Assembly (NCBI GenBank): GCA_964589175.1
Contig: CAZPRY010000052.1
Span: 1-25,254, forward strand
DNA length: 25,254 nucleotides
DNA from: CAZPRY01 sp964589175
GTDB taxonomy: Bacteria > Fidelibacterota > UBA2242
Direction of reading: 5' to 3'
How positions within the stretch are numbered: the first letter of the stretch is position 1; each line of letters opens with the position of its first letter. Shown one piece after another: positions 1 to 7,708 of this stretch. The notes under the pieces are model-generated. The model saw only the letters and a list, made by a program, of their open reading frames with translations, did no database searches and was not told the origin of the DNA. Made by a program: the position numbers and the translations under genes.

Positions 1-972
1 GCCCAGGACGGATTCATCCAGAAGAAGGTCGACGGCTACCTGATTCGCTACCGTGTATCTATCATCCCGATTGTCGGTTCAGAATTCGATCGTCGCCTGG
101 AGAGTATCGTCATCCGAATTTTAGACGACCGGAAAGTAATTACCGACTTAAACAAACTCGGTTTACAGAAGCAGGCACTCTCTGATTTCCACAAGGCGAT
201 CAACAAACCGTCCGGTATCGTGATTATCACAGGTCCCACCGGGAGCGGAAAAAGTACGACGCTTGTCGCCGCCCTTTACGCCGTCATTACACCGGAAAAA
301 TGTGTTTTGACCGTAGAGGAGCCGGTCGAATATTTAATCAACGGCGCCCGGCAATTAAAGATTAGCGATAAGATGTCCTTCGATCAGGCGATCCGGGCTA
401 TTCTACGACACGATCCGGATATTGTTCTGGTAGGTGAAATCCGAGATCTGATCACGGCCAGCATCGCCATGAAACTGGCCAACACAGGTCACCTTACCTT
501 TTCTACACTGCATACCAACGATGCACCGAGTGCCGTGTCTCGACTTTTTAAAATGGGTATTGAACCGTTTCTGATTGCTTATTCGGTGAATATTGTCATG
601 GCTCAGCGTCTCGTACGGAGGCTCTGCCCTCATTGCAAGCGTCCGCTTGAGATGACATCGGTGAATACGGAGGCGGCCATACGCCTGGGTTTCAAGGAAG
701 AAGAGTTGAAGGAGCACACGATTTATGAAGCCGTCGGGTGTGAAAAGTGTCGCGGGGGATATAGAGGACGTTCGGCCATTATGGAAGCCCTGTATTTCAA
801 TAAGGAAATCCGCGAACTCATTATCGCTTCGGGTGAGAAGGTAGACGAGGAGGCCATCAAACAGGCCTCCATGCGAAGCGGGATGCTGACCCTGCGCTCT
901 TCGGGAAGAGGACGGATTCTGGAAGGCGTTACGACCATTGAAGAAGTGACCGCCATAACCGTCGAGGATTAA
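1..972 (+). CDS. pilB: PilB/GspE-type extension ATPase, C-terminal part
   Basis: The gene is cut by the window edge. The frame is open from base 1, so the true start lies upstream. It is a hexameric secretion ATPase that powers pilus or pseudopilus assembly at the inner membrane. Visible are the PilB/GspE-type 'QDG' segment (4-12), Walker A GPTGSGKST (232-258), the Asp box with EEPVE (about 319-333), Walker B DPDIVLVGEIRD (412-447), the His box FSTLHT (about 499-516) and the two CxxC pairs of the family zinc site (Cys codons 625 and 634, 739 and 748). No catalytic motif is missing. The gene ends 8 bases before the next start, with AAGG just upstream of that ATG, so it heads a tight operon of pilus genes. 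GspE of a type II system is the alternative; the PilT-like gene downstream favours PilB. Confidence 0.93.
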   Translation, partial: AQDGFIQKKVDGYLIRYRVSIIPIVGSEFDRRLESIVIRILDDRKVITDLNKLGLQKQALSDFHKAINKPSGIVIITGPTGSGKSTTLVAALYAVITPEKCVLTVEEPVEYLINGARQLKISDKMSFDQAIRAILRHDPDIVLVGEIRDLITASIAMKLANTGHLTFSTLHTNDAPSAVSRLFKMGIEPFLIAYSVNIVMAQRLVRRLCPHCKRPLEMTSVNTEAAIRLGFKEEELKEHTIYEAVGCEKCRGGYRGRSAIMEALYFNKEIRELIIASGEKVDEEAIKQASMRSGMLTLRSSGRGRILEGVTTIEEVTAITVED

Positions 973-980
973 GGTAGATT

Positions 981-1472
981 ATGGGAAGAGCCGAAATGCT
1001 GATTCTTTTAGGGGCGATCATGATCTACGGAATTTTTTCGATTTCCGTAAACGATGCCCGCTTTAAGAATGAATACCGTATCATCCAATCTCAATTTGAA
1101 ATTCTGGCCGTCGCCATCGCGAATTCATATCTGGAAGAGGGCAAGTCCAAAGAATTCGATGAGGTCTTTACTGGCACTCCTCCAACCACTCTCCCGGATA
1201 ATTTTACGGATCCGGCGAGTATGGGCACCGATACCGGAGAAACCTATCCAAATTTCGACGACCTGGATGATTTTAACAGCTATAGCCTGACAGATACCAG
1301 CTCCATCGGATTTGTCTATACGGTTTCCATTAGTGTCACTTATGTAACCACCAGCGACTTCAGCACTGCCTCGGCCAGTCGCACTTTTTATAAGCGGATG
1401 GACGTAACCGTTTCCAGCCCGGATCTTACAAGTAACATCGTTATGAGTCGAATATATCCGTTTATAGGGTAG
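981..1472 (+). CDS. Membrane-anchored pseudopilin-like protein (hypothetical)
   Basis: A 163-residue protein with one hydrophobic segment at the extreme N-terminus (about residues 5-23), an amphipathic helix-like stretch (about 25-55) and a Ser/Thr/Asp-rich, probably beta-rich remainder. That is the layout of a (pseudo)pilin, but the classical leader (basic residues, then Gly and a Phe/Met-Thr-Leu-x-Glu start) is absent. The N-terminus MGRAEMLILLGAIMIYG resembles those of the two minus-strand proteins at 7709-8758 and 8980-10032, which suggests a shared targeting signal. It lies between the extension ATPase and a PilW-like gene, with gaps of 8 and 3 bases, so it is probably co-translated with both. 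A role as a minor pilin or fibre-tip component is inference. The reading frame is secure; the function is not. Confidence 0.75.
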   Translation: MGRAEMLILLGAIMIYGIFSISVNDARFKNEYRIIQSQFEILAVAIANSYLEEGKSKEFDEVFTGTPPTTLPDNFTDPASMGTDTGETYPNFDDLDDFNSYSLTDTSSIGFVYTVSISVTYVTTSDFSTASASRTFYKRMDVTVSSPDLTSNIVMSRIYPFIG

Positions 1473-1475
1473 ATT

Positions 1476-2030
1476 ATGGATATACAATTAACAGGTACTT
1501 TCCTGATCGCCGGTTTATTCATCCTGAGTATTCTCGGGATGAATTTCCAATTGCTGGAAACCAGCGCAATGAATAATATGCAGACCATGGCTCAGGATAA
1601 TATTACCGAAATTGCTTCGATCCTGGAGTACGATATCCGAAAAGCCGGGTATGGAGTACCCTCCGGTACTACGGCTATTTTAGCCATCTCGGATTCTACG
1701 ATTCGATTTCTGGCCGATATTGATCAGAATGGTACTCCAGATACGCTAAACTATCGGCTGAGCGATACGGCCGCTCCTTCCGGCACGGACAATCCGAACG
1801 ACAGGTACTTATACCGGTCGGTAAATGGCACTGAAAACGATGTTGGAGTCGGTCTCACTGCGCTCGGGTTTGAATTTTTTGATGCTAGCGGGGCGGCGAC
1901 CGCCGTTCTGGCCGACATTCGCCTGATTCGATTCGAAATCACAGTCCAGACTGTATTTTCCTATAACGAAACATATGGTACGGCAACCTGGCAAAGCCAG
2001 ATATCTCCCAAGAATCTTGAGGATATTTAA
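1476..2030 (+). CDS. PilW/GspJ-like minor pseudopilin
   Basis: A 184-residue protein with an N-terminal hydrophobic segment (about residues 6-23) followed by the motif ILEYDIRKAGYGV (about 49-61). That motif matches the 'L-x-x-D-hR-x-AGYG' pattern seen in PilW/GspJ-type minor pilins at the base of the N-terminal helix. The remainder is Asp/Thr-rich and probably a beta-sheet head domain (for example DIDQNGTPDTLNYRL, about 85-99). Minor pilins of this type help prime pilus assembly. A consensus prepilin cleavage site (Gly before FxLxE) is not visible, as in the neighbouring pilin-like proteins. The stop codon abuts the ATG of the next gene, and a GAGG inside its 3' end serves that gene, so translational coupling is likely. 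Assignment to the PilW-like group rests mainly on the one motif. Confidence 0.72.
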   Translation: MDIQLTGTFLIAGLFILSILGMNFQLLETSAMNNMQTMAQDNITEIASILEYDIRKAGYGVPSGTTAILAISDSTIRFLADIDQNGTPDTLNYRLSDTAAPSGTDNPNDRYLYRSVNGTENDVGVGLTALGFEFFDASGAATAVLADIRLIRFEITVQTVFSYNETYGTATWQSQISPKNLEDI

Positions 2031-2576
2031 ATGAGTGTTGAAACTCCCTATGATGAGCAATTTTCGAAGGATATCAAAAACGCTCCGGATAAAAGTTTGC
2101 GGGCTCGATCCCGAAATCTTGGGAATCTGATATATTTCAACAGACCCCCTCTGTTTTTAGCAAATTATCCAAAAGATGTCGCTGAGAAATTTCTGGAAAT
2201 CGGTGTCGAAGAAGATTACGATACGCATGAAGAGATTATCCGCAAGGGTGAAGTCGGCAACTGTCTCTATCTCCTTGTCGAGGGTTCCATTTCCGTGTGG
2301 CGCCAGGGTTCGAAGTTGGCGACTTTAAAAAGAGGCGAGGTCTTCGGTGAGCTGATCCTGTTCCGGGAAAACTATCGCATCGCTTCGGTGCGTGCCGAGG
2401 AACCGACCCGGGTTTTAAAATATACACGACATATGTTAATGGATTTCTTCTCTCATCAGGATCAGATGATCGTGAATCTTCATATGATGAATCTGATCGA
2501 AATTTTACGTCAAAAATTAATTTCTACGAATGAAAAGGTGGTTGAACTCGAGAGAAAATTATTACAGACTCGCTAA
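2031..2576 (+). CDS. Cyclic-nucleotide-binding domain protein without DNA-binding domain
   Basis: A 181-residue soluble protein. Residues about 45-140 form a Crp/PKA-type cNMP-binding beta-barrel: EEIIRKGEVGNCLYLLVEGS and the phosphate-binding cassette with FGELILF and YRIASVRA. The Glu and Arg that usually contact the cyclic phosphate and ribose are both present. About 40 residues of Leu/Glu/Lys-rich helix follow (145-181), likely a coiled coil, with no helix-turn-helix. It is therefore more likely a protein-level sensor than a transcription factor. It starts directly after the preceding stop codon, with GAGG 8 bases upstream, and lies 67 bases before the PilT-like ATPase. A role in gating pilus motor activity by cAMP or a related nucleotide is inference from position. 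Whether it binds any nucleotide is unknown. Confidence 0.85.
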   Translation: MSVETPYDEQFSKDIKNAPDKSLRARSRNLGNLIYFNRPPLFLANYPKDVAEKFLEIGVEEDYDTHEEIIRKGEVGNCLYLLVEGSISVWRQGSKLATLKRGEVFGELILFRENYRIASVRAEEPTRVLKYTRHMLMDFFSHQDQMIVNLHMMNLIEILRQKLISTNEKVVELERKLLQTR

Positions 2577-2643
2577 AAACGAATTTTTCCTTGCACCGTT
2601 AATGATTATAAATAAATTATTCTAATAAAATTAGGATGGCCAG

Positions 2644-3885
2644 ATGGATGATTCTTTGATTCAGAAAGCGCACCAGATAATGGCGCCGCTTATTGAGAAG
2701 ATGCCGGACACGCTGTTTGGCATTGAACGACAGGTCTATCTTTCCACATCTGTGCAGGAATTGACCGAGGAGAACAGACGGATTCTGAATCGATTACTCA
2801 AGGCGTTTCTGGAGCGTATGCTCGAAATCGATGCATCAGATATCGACATGGGCTCATTAGGCTGCCGGGGCAGTATCTGGTACCGCAAACATGGCGATAA
2901 AAAGCCCGATCCTGAAATGGGTAATTATACAAAATTTGAGACGGATCTGATTCTGCTCAACTCCCTGATGGAGCGCCAGACGAATCTGCTTTTGGAAAAG
3001 AAAAGCATCGATTATTCGTTCTCTTTCGAAACTCCCGGGCAGGCAGAACCGATTCGTTTGCGAGCCAACATGTACTTCGATTTGGGCAACCTGGGTTTGA
3101 ATATGCGTATGATTGCCGGCGAAATCCGGCCGATCAGCAGCTACAATTTTCATCCGAATATCGCCATGGCGCTCAGTCTGGCACATGTTAAAAAGGGACT
3201 GGTCCTTGTCACCGGTATTACCGGTTCGGGAAAGAGTTCCACGCTGGATTCCATCGTCGACGCCAACAATAAAAGTGTGGATGCCCACATTGTAATCATC
3301 GCCAGCCCGATCGAGCACGTTCATACTTCGCAGCGTTGTGTTGTGCGGCATCGAGAGGTCGGCAGCGACGTTGCCTCGTTTAAGGAAGGAACGATACAGG
3401 CATTGCGGCAGGATCCCGACATCATCGTCATCGGTGAAATGCGCGATCCTGACACGATTATCACCGCACTCGAGGTCACGGACAGCGGACACAAGGTTTT
3501 TTCTACCCTGCATACCTCTTCGGCGGTAGAGAGTATCGATCGTATCATCGGTGAAGTTCCACCGATCGAACAGGCGCGCGTGCGGGATCGTCTGGCAGAC
3601 GTCCTGACGGTAGCCATGTCTCAGAAATTGCCCAAGACAATCGAAGGGAAACGAGTGCTGGCGAAGGAGATCCTATACATGACGCCTCCGATCAGGGCTG
3701 CCATCAAGAACAACAATCTCAATGAAATTTACCAGATGCTTCATCAGGGAGCCAGTCTGGGAATGGTGACCATGGAGCAGGATCTCAAGCGCTTATACGA
3801 GGAAAATATCATTTCTTATGAGGAAGCCCTGGCAAACGCGAACAATAAGAAGAGGTTTAAAGAAATTGTCAAATACTCGGTCTAA
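2644..3885 (+). CDS. pilT: PilT-like retraction ATPase with altered Asp box
   Basis: A 413-residue PilT/PilU-family ATPase that would drive pilus retraction at the inner membrane. It has an N-terminal PAS-like region with a degenerate ASDIDMGSLG motif (PilT usually has ASDLHL), Walker A GITGSGKSS (191-199), Walker B DPDIIVIGEMRD (257-268, with the usual Glu at 265), the His box FSTLHT (286-291) and a C-terminal AIKNNNLNE (353-361) where PilT has the AIRNLIRE retraction motif. The Asp box reads ASPIE (220-224), where the family normally has EDPIE, so two acidic residues are missing. About 60 extra N-terminal residues precede the usual PilT start region. The ATG follows TAGGATGG. The upstream 67 bases are AT-rich, but I see no convincing promoter there. 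It overlaps the next gene. A specialised PilU-like partner is an alternative. Confidence 0.9.
   Translation: MDDSLIQKAHQIMAPLIEKMPDTLFGIERQVYLSTSVQELTEENRRILNRLLKAFLERMLEIDASDIDMGSLGCRGSIWYRKHGDKKPDPEMGNYTKFETDLILLNSLMERQTNLLLEKKSIDYSFSFETPGQAEPIRLRANMYFDLGNLGLNMRMIAGEIRPISSYNFHPNIAMALSLAHVKKGLVLVTGITGSGKSSTLDSIVDANNKSVDAHIVIIASPIEHVHTSQRCVVRHREVGSDVASFKEGTIQALRQDPDIIVIGEMRDPDTIITALEVTDSGHKVFSTLHTSSAVESIDRIIGEVPPIEQARVRDRLADVLTVAMSQKLPKTIEGKRVLAKEILYMTPPIRAAIKNNNLNEIYQMLHQGASLGMVTMEQDLKRLYEENIISYEEALANANNKKRFKEIVKYSV
3852..3868 (+). promoter_or_regulatory. Ribosome-binding site and TTG start for the PilM-PilN fusion
   Basis: GAGGT at 3852-3856 lies 9 bases before an in-frame TTG at 3866. The ATG at 3818 has no well-placed Shine-Dalgarno, and at the ATG at 3938 the purine run AAGGG touches the start codon. 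The TTG is therefore the best-supported start and gives a 20-base overlap with the PilT-like gene. Confidence 0.5.
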
Positions 3886-5524
3886 AAAAACGCAAAGCAC
3901 GAGCAAGCGGAAAATCCTTGGGCTGTTTAACGAAGGGATGGAACTGAAGGCAATCCTTGCATCCTATGCCGGTGATAAAATTGCCATCGAATCCATCGAC
4001 ACCTCAAAACTCCTCACTCCGTTAAAACAGCTGGAAGAAATTTCCGGCGGTAAAACCGAGGAAGCGGAGCTCGAGGGATTAAGTGCCGAAGATGTCTTCG
4101 GCATCAGCAAAGAGACGCCCGAAGGAGACGAAGCCAATCCGTTCGAGGGGGAGAAAATCGGAGAGGGTGAAGAATCCGAAGCCCCGGTCTCCAACGAAGA
4201 TATACTGCTTTCCCTGCTGCGCAGAATCCCCGCTGAAAAATTCAATCTTTCTATTAATTTACCCGCCCCGATTATGAACACCGTTTTGCTGAAAAACGGA
4301 TACAGTAAACTGAAGAGTAAGGAACGTGAGAGAAAGATTAACGCCGAGTTGAGCGAAAAACTGCATGGTAACGTTCCCAAAGATCAGTACGATTATGTGG
4401 AATCGGAGAAGGATAAATTATTAGCATTCGGATATATGGGCGATGTGCCGCTGATCCAGTTGTACGACAGTATTCATGACCGGCTCGAAAAGAAACACAA
4501 ATTCCAGCTGGTTTGTCCCAATGAAATTGCCGTGCTGAACCTCGTGTTCTATAACTATGCTCCGAAAGAGGACGAGGTCATCGTTATCGTCGATATTACC
4601 CAGAAGGAAAGCCGTATCCTGGTGACCAAGGGCGGCAAGTTCATCCATATGGCCTCGATCATTCGGGAGGGAGCCTCGTCACGCACGGTTCTGAATACGA
4701 TAAAAGGGAAATTGCTCTACGAACAGGACATCGGTAAAATCCAGGATTTCGGCTTAATGGTGCTGACCGGTAAAGCGAAACAGCTGGATGCGGTGGAATT
4801 TTTCCAGGACAATCTCGGCATCGAGAATGTCGAATACGTCAAACTCAATTCGGAAAAATTTATCGTAAGTCCGGAAGATGCCGCCAGTGTGCAAAATTTT
4901 ACCGGAGCGCTGGGACTTGCCATATCGGCTTTAAAGAGTGATGATAAAAGCCTCTATCATCTGAGTTTGCTGCCGGATTATGTGCAGAAGCGACAGCAGG
5001 TATTCAAGATCGCCTGGCATGGCATTCTCATTTTGATTTTAATTTTCTTTCTCCCAATGGCGCTGAACTGGCTCAATACTCACAAGCGCCTGCAGAAGGA
5101 GAACTATGAAAGAGAAATTGAATTTCTGCAGAAATCCATTGATGAGCTGGGTTGGGTTGGACCGCTTGTAGATAGCTTATCTTTCGAACTCGGCGGATTA
5201 CAAAGAGAAGTCGGCAAATTGGATTCTCTGGCGCGCGGCACGCGCAGAGCTACGGTCATCATAAACAAGATCTATGAAGCAGCCCGCGATATCAATGGTT
5301 TATGGTTTACCGATTTAAACGTCCAGAGTTCGGGAATCGAACTAACCGGTTACAGCGTTTTTCGGAATCGGGTACCGCGTTTCATTCAGCGATTTCCCCA
5401 GGCCAGGATTGAAAGCATTGCCCCGACGGAAATTCGCGAAAAAACCGTCTATCAGTTTAAAATTGTTATTGAGAAGATCGTTGAAGATGATAAGGAATTC
5501 GACCCGGTGGCTGGATCGGATTAG
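3866..5524 (+). CDS. PilM-PilN fusion (GspL-like alignment protein)
   Basis: This protein joins two normally separate pilus alignment proteins. The cytoplasmic half is a degenerate PilM/FtsA-type actin-like domain: VIVIVDITQKESRILVTKGG resembles the second phosphate loop, GLMVLTGKAKQL the adenosine motif and GALGLAISAL the terminal helix. A Glu/Pro-rich acidic insertion sits near the N-terminus. A single membrane segment, about 5009-5090, is followed by a coiled coil and a PilN-like ferredoxin-fold domain in the periplasm (INGLWFTDLNVQSSGIELTG). This actin-domain / membrane / ferredoxin order is that of GspL in type II secretion. The start is uncertain: TTG 3866 (552 residues) is preferred, with ATG 3818 (568) and ATG 3938 (528) as alternatives. 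It lies between the PilT-like and PilO-like genes, as pilMN does in many genomes. Confidence 0.85.
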   Translation: MSNTRSKKTQSTSKRKILGLFNEGMELKAILASYAGDKIAIESIDTSKLLTPLKQLEEISGGKTEEAELEGLSAEDVFGISKETPEGDEANPFEGEKIGEGEESEAPVSNEDILLSLLRRIPAEKFNLSINLPAPIMNTVLLKNGYSKLKSKERERKINAELSEKLHGNVPKDQYDYVESEKDKLLAFGYMGDVPLIQLYDSIHDRLEKKHKFQLVCPNEIAVLNLVFYNYAPKEDEVIVIVDITQKESRILVTKGGKFIHMASIIREGASSRTVLNTIKGKLLYEQDIGKIQDFGLMVLTGKAKQLDAVEFFQDNLGIENVEYVKLNSEKFIVSPEDAASVQNFTGALGLAISALKSDDKSLYHLSLLPDYVQKRQQVFKIAWHGILILILIFFLPMALNWLNTHKRLQKENYEREIEFLQKSIDELGWVGPLVDSLSFELGGLQREVGKLDSLARGTRRATVIINKIYEAARDINGLWFTDLNVQSSGIELTGYSVFRNRVPRFIQRFPQARIESIAPTEIREKTVYQFKIVIEKIVEDDKEFDPVAGSD

Positions 5525-5582
5525 GGTATGCCCAAAAAACTGATGAGAATTGATATTTATACACTGAGATAGGAAAACAATA

Positions 5583-6461
5583 ATGTCTTACGAGATTCGC
5601 AATACCCTGGTTTTGATACTTATTCTGGCTCTGCTTTCTGGCGGTGGCTATTTTGGGCTGCATCTTAGGTATGATGACGATCTGACGAGCCTTGCGCAGG
5701 AAATTGAAAAACGACAGAAGGAATTTTCCAAGTTAGAGGGTTTTCTGGCCGATCTGGATTATTATTACGGAGAGATAAAAACGGAGGAGACGAAACTTGT
5801 AAACTATCCGAAGATACTGCTGCATTCCGAGGCAATTCATCAGACATATCAATATCTGGAATATCTCGACCGAATGGGCACCTTTTTCGATTTCACATTT
5901 ATCCTGATGGATATCAAGGCTAAGGGCGATATTGTGAATGCTTCATATCAGCTCAGCGGCGAGGGTAAATTCCAGAAACTTGTCGCCTTCATGATTCGTT
6001 TGGAGAAGCTGAAACCTATTTACCGTATCGATTATTTCCGGATGCAGAATAAGAATGATCCCGACGACGAAGATCTGCTGCGCGCGGATTTACGCCTTAC
6101 CGGTGTGTTTTCCAACGAGGATCGCGCAAAAGCTGTTTCGGTTCATTCTTTCCGGAATCAACCCAAATATAATTTGCACAAATTTGATCCCTTCAATCCC
6201 CTGGTACTGAGGAAACTTCCGCCGAACGATCGCAATCTGCCGGTTGTCGAAAAATGCACGCTCGTCGCCATCACGGGAAATCTGGCCTATATCAAAGATC
6301 AATCGAATACTTTAAAGAAGATGAAATCAGGCGATGAGGTCTATCTCGGTTACCTGGCCAGAATCGACGTCAACAACGGCACTGTGACTTTCGAAATGGA
6401 TCGGGGAGGAATCGAGGATACATATGTTCTTAATCTAAATTCCACAATAAAAGGTGACTAA
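5583..6461 (+). CDS. PilO-PilP fusion (inner-membrane alignment protein)
   Basis: A 292-residue protein with one N-terminal membrane helix (about residues 8-27), a coiled coil (about 33-60) and a PilO-like periplasmic domain. A second domain from about residue 201 resembles PilP: DPFNPLV (about 202-208), then short beta strands with TLVAITGNLAYI and MKSGDEVYLGYLARID, matching the PilP/GspC homology-region pattern that contacts the secretin. PilO and PilP are usually separate proteins. No internal stop or restart suggests two products. In this layout it would pair through PilO with the PilN half of the upstream fusion and through PilP with the downstream secretin. AGGA lies 8 bases before the ATG. 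The stop codon overlaps the secretin start by one base (TAATG). Confidence 0.83.
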   Translation: MSYEIRNTLVLILILALLSGGGYFGLHLRYDDDLTSLAQEIEKRQKEFSKLEGFLADLDYYYGEIKTEETKLVNYPKILLHSEAIHQTYQYLEYLDRMGTFFDFTFILMDIKAKGDIVNASYQLSGEGKFQKLVAFMIRLEKLKPIYRIDYFRMQNKNDPDDEDLLRADLRLTGVFSNEDRAKAVSVHSFRNQPKYNLHKFDPFNPLVLRKLPPNDRNLPVVEKCTLVAITGNLAYIKDQSNTLKKMKSGDEVYLGYLARIDVNNGTVTFEMDRGGIEDTYVLNLNSTIKGD

Positions 6462-7678
6462 TGCAATACGATCGTATACACATCAGAATTCGCAATCGAC
6501 AAATCCATTCAGCCTTAATCCGTGGGATCGCTGCGATCTGCCTCTTGACTTTTGTGACCTTCCCGCTTATAGCCCAGAGGAATCCGGTCCAGTCGCATAT
6601 TACAAAAGCCGAGACTGTCTCCTTTCCACCGACTACTAATTTCGATGAGGCGATTGAGGTCCTGAGCCAGCTCGCCCTGACATTTTCCGGTAAGATAATT
6701 ATCGATCCGACGGAGCAGACGGGGCCGATTGAACTCGACATCCCGCCATCCCAATGGAAAAAAGCCATGGAGTACCTGTTATCTTCACGTGGTTTGGAGT
6801 ATGTTGAAAAGCCGGCTTGGTACGAAGTACGCTACACTAAGCGCGCCGAAGCAGCCGCAGCTGAAAAAAAGGTTGAAACAGTGACGGCGGATACCCGATC
6901 CATTGAAATATCGGCGATATTTTTCCAGGGTGATCGAAGGATGCTGAATGAATCCGGGATTAACTGGAATGCGCTGCTGGATAAACTCGATCTTAGTATT
7001 ATTACCGCGGGTGCAACCGGAGTTTCCCAGGAATTTTTCTCAATCGCCGGAAATTATACTGCCGATGATGGTTCGATTACACTATCCGGAGTTCTGAGTG
7101 CCTTCGAAGCCATGAATCTGGGTGAGATTCTGACCAAGCCATCCATCCAGGTGATGGACGGAGCGGAGGGCAGTATTCAGGTCGGCCAGAAATTCTCAAT
7201 CAAGCAAAAGGATTTCGCCGGCAATACTGTCGAACAGTTTTTCGACGTGGGAACTATTCTTAAAGTTACACCGAAGATTTATAAAGATCAGGACCTTTCG
7301 TTTATCCATCTCGTGATAAAAGCGGAAAAAAGTTCGGCAACGCCGGACCCGATCAGCACAAAGGTGGATTTGCAGACGGCCGAAACGCAGGTTTTGTTGT
7401 TGGACGGTGAGCAGACAGTGATTGCGGGGCTCTTTTCCAATGAAACCCAGCAGGTCCGTAAAGGACTTCCTGTGCTGAAGGATCTTCCCTGGTGGGTTCT
7501 CGGAATCCGCTATCTTACCGGTTATAATTCGTCCGATATTGTCAAGAAGGAATTGGTTGTATTTATCAAGGCTTCGATCGTACCGCCGCTGGCAGAACGT
7601 ATAGAGACCAAGAAGAAAGAAGTTCAGACTCTTCTTAAAGAACATCGTGACGAATATAATTCGCAGACGGTGAAATAG
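6461..7678 (+). CDS. pilQ: Short PilQ-like secretin
   Basis: An outer-membrane secretin of 405 residues, against roughly 600-750 for usual PilQ. It has an N-terminal signal sequence with a long basic n-region (about residues 1-38), one STN/N0-like domain (about 50-127), an Ala/Lys/Glu linker (128-143) and a secretin pore domain (about 145-375). The pore domain contains ISAIFFQGDRRMLNESGINW, LTKPSIQVMDGAEGSI, and LLLDGEQTVIAGLF followed by GLPVLKDLPW, the last being the secretin signature. AMIN domains and a run of KH-like N domains are missing, so the periplasmic vestibule should be short. Its ATG overlaps the upstream stop, which implies translational coupling to the PilO-PilP fusion. GspD is the alternative name, but the neighbours favour PilQ. 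I see no T-rich terminator in the 30 bases before the convergent gene. Confidence 0.9.
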   Translation: MQYDRIHIRIRNRQIHSALIRGIAAICLLTFVTFPLIAQRNPVQSHITKAETVSFPPTTNFDEAIEVLSQLALTFSGKIIIDPTEQTGPIELDIPPSQWKKAMEYLLSSRGLEYVEKPAWYEVRYTKRAEAAAAEKKVETVTADTRSIEISAIFFQGDRRMLNESGINWNALLDKLDLSIITAGATGVSQEFFSIAGNYTADDGSITLSGVLSAFEAMNLGEILTKPSIQVMDGAEGSIQVGQKFSIKQKDFAGNTVEQFFDVGTILKVTPKIYKDQDLSFIHLVIKAEKSSATPDPISTKVDLQTAETQVLLLDGEQTVIAGLFSNETQQVRKGLPVLKDLPWWVLGIRYLTGYNSSDIVKKELVVFIKASIVPPLAERIETKKKEVQTLLKEHRDEYNSQTVK

Positions 7679-7708
7679 TAAAAATCGTTATAGTTTTCTT
7701 TTATCTTC

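Noticed and set aside
403..717. Long antisense open frames, such as this one inside the extension ATPase and 2857-3513 opposite the PilT-like gene
   Set aside because: They run opposite highly conserved coding sequence, have no domains and no ribosome sites, and are explained by codon bias of the real genes.
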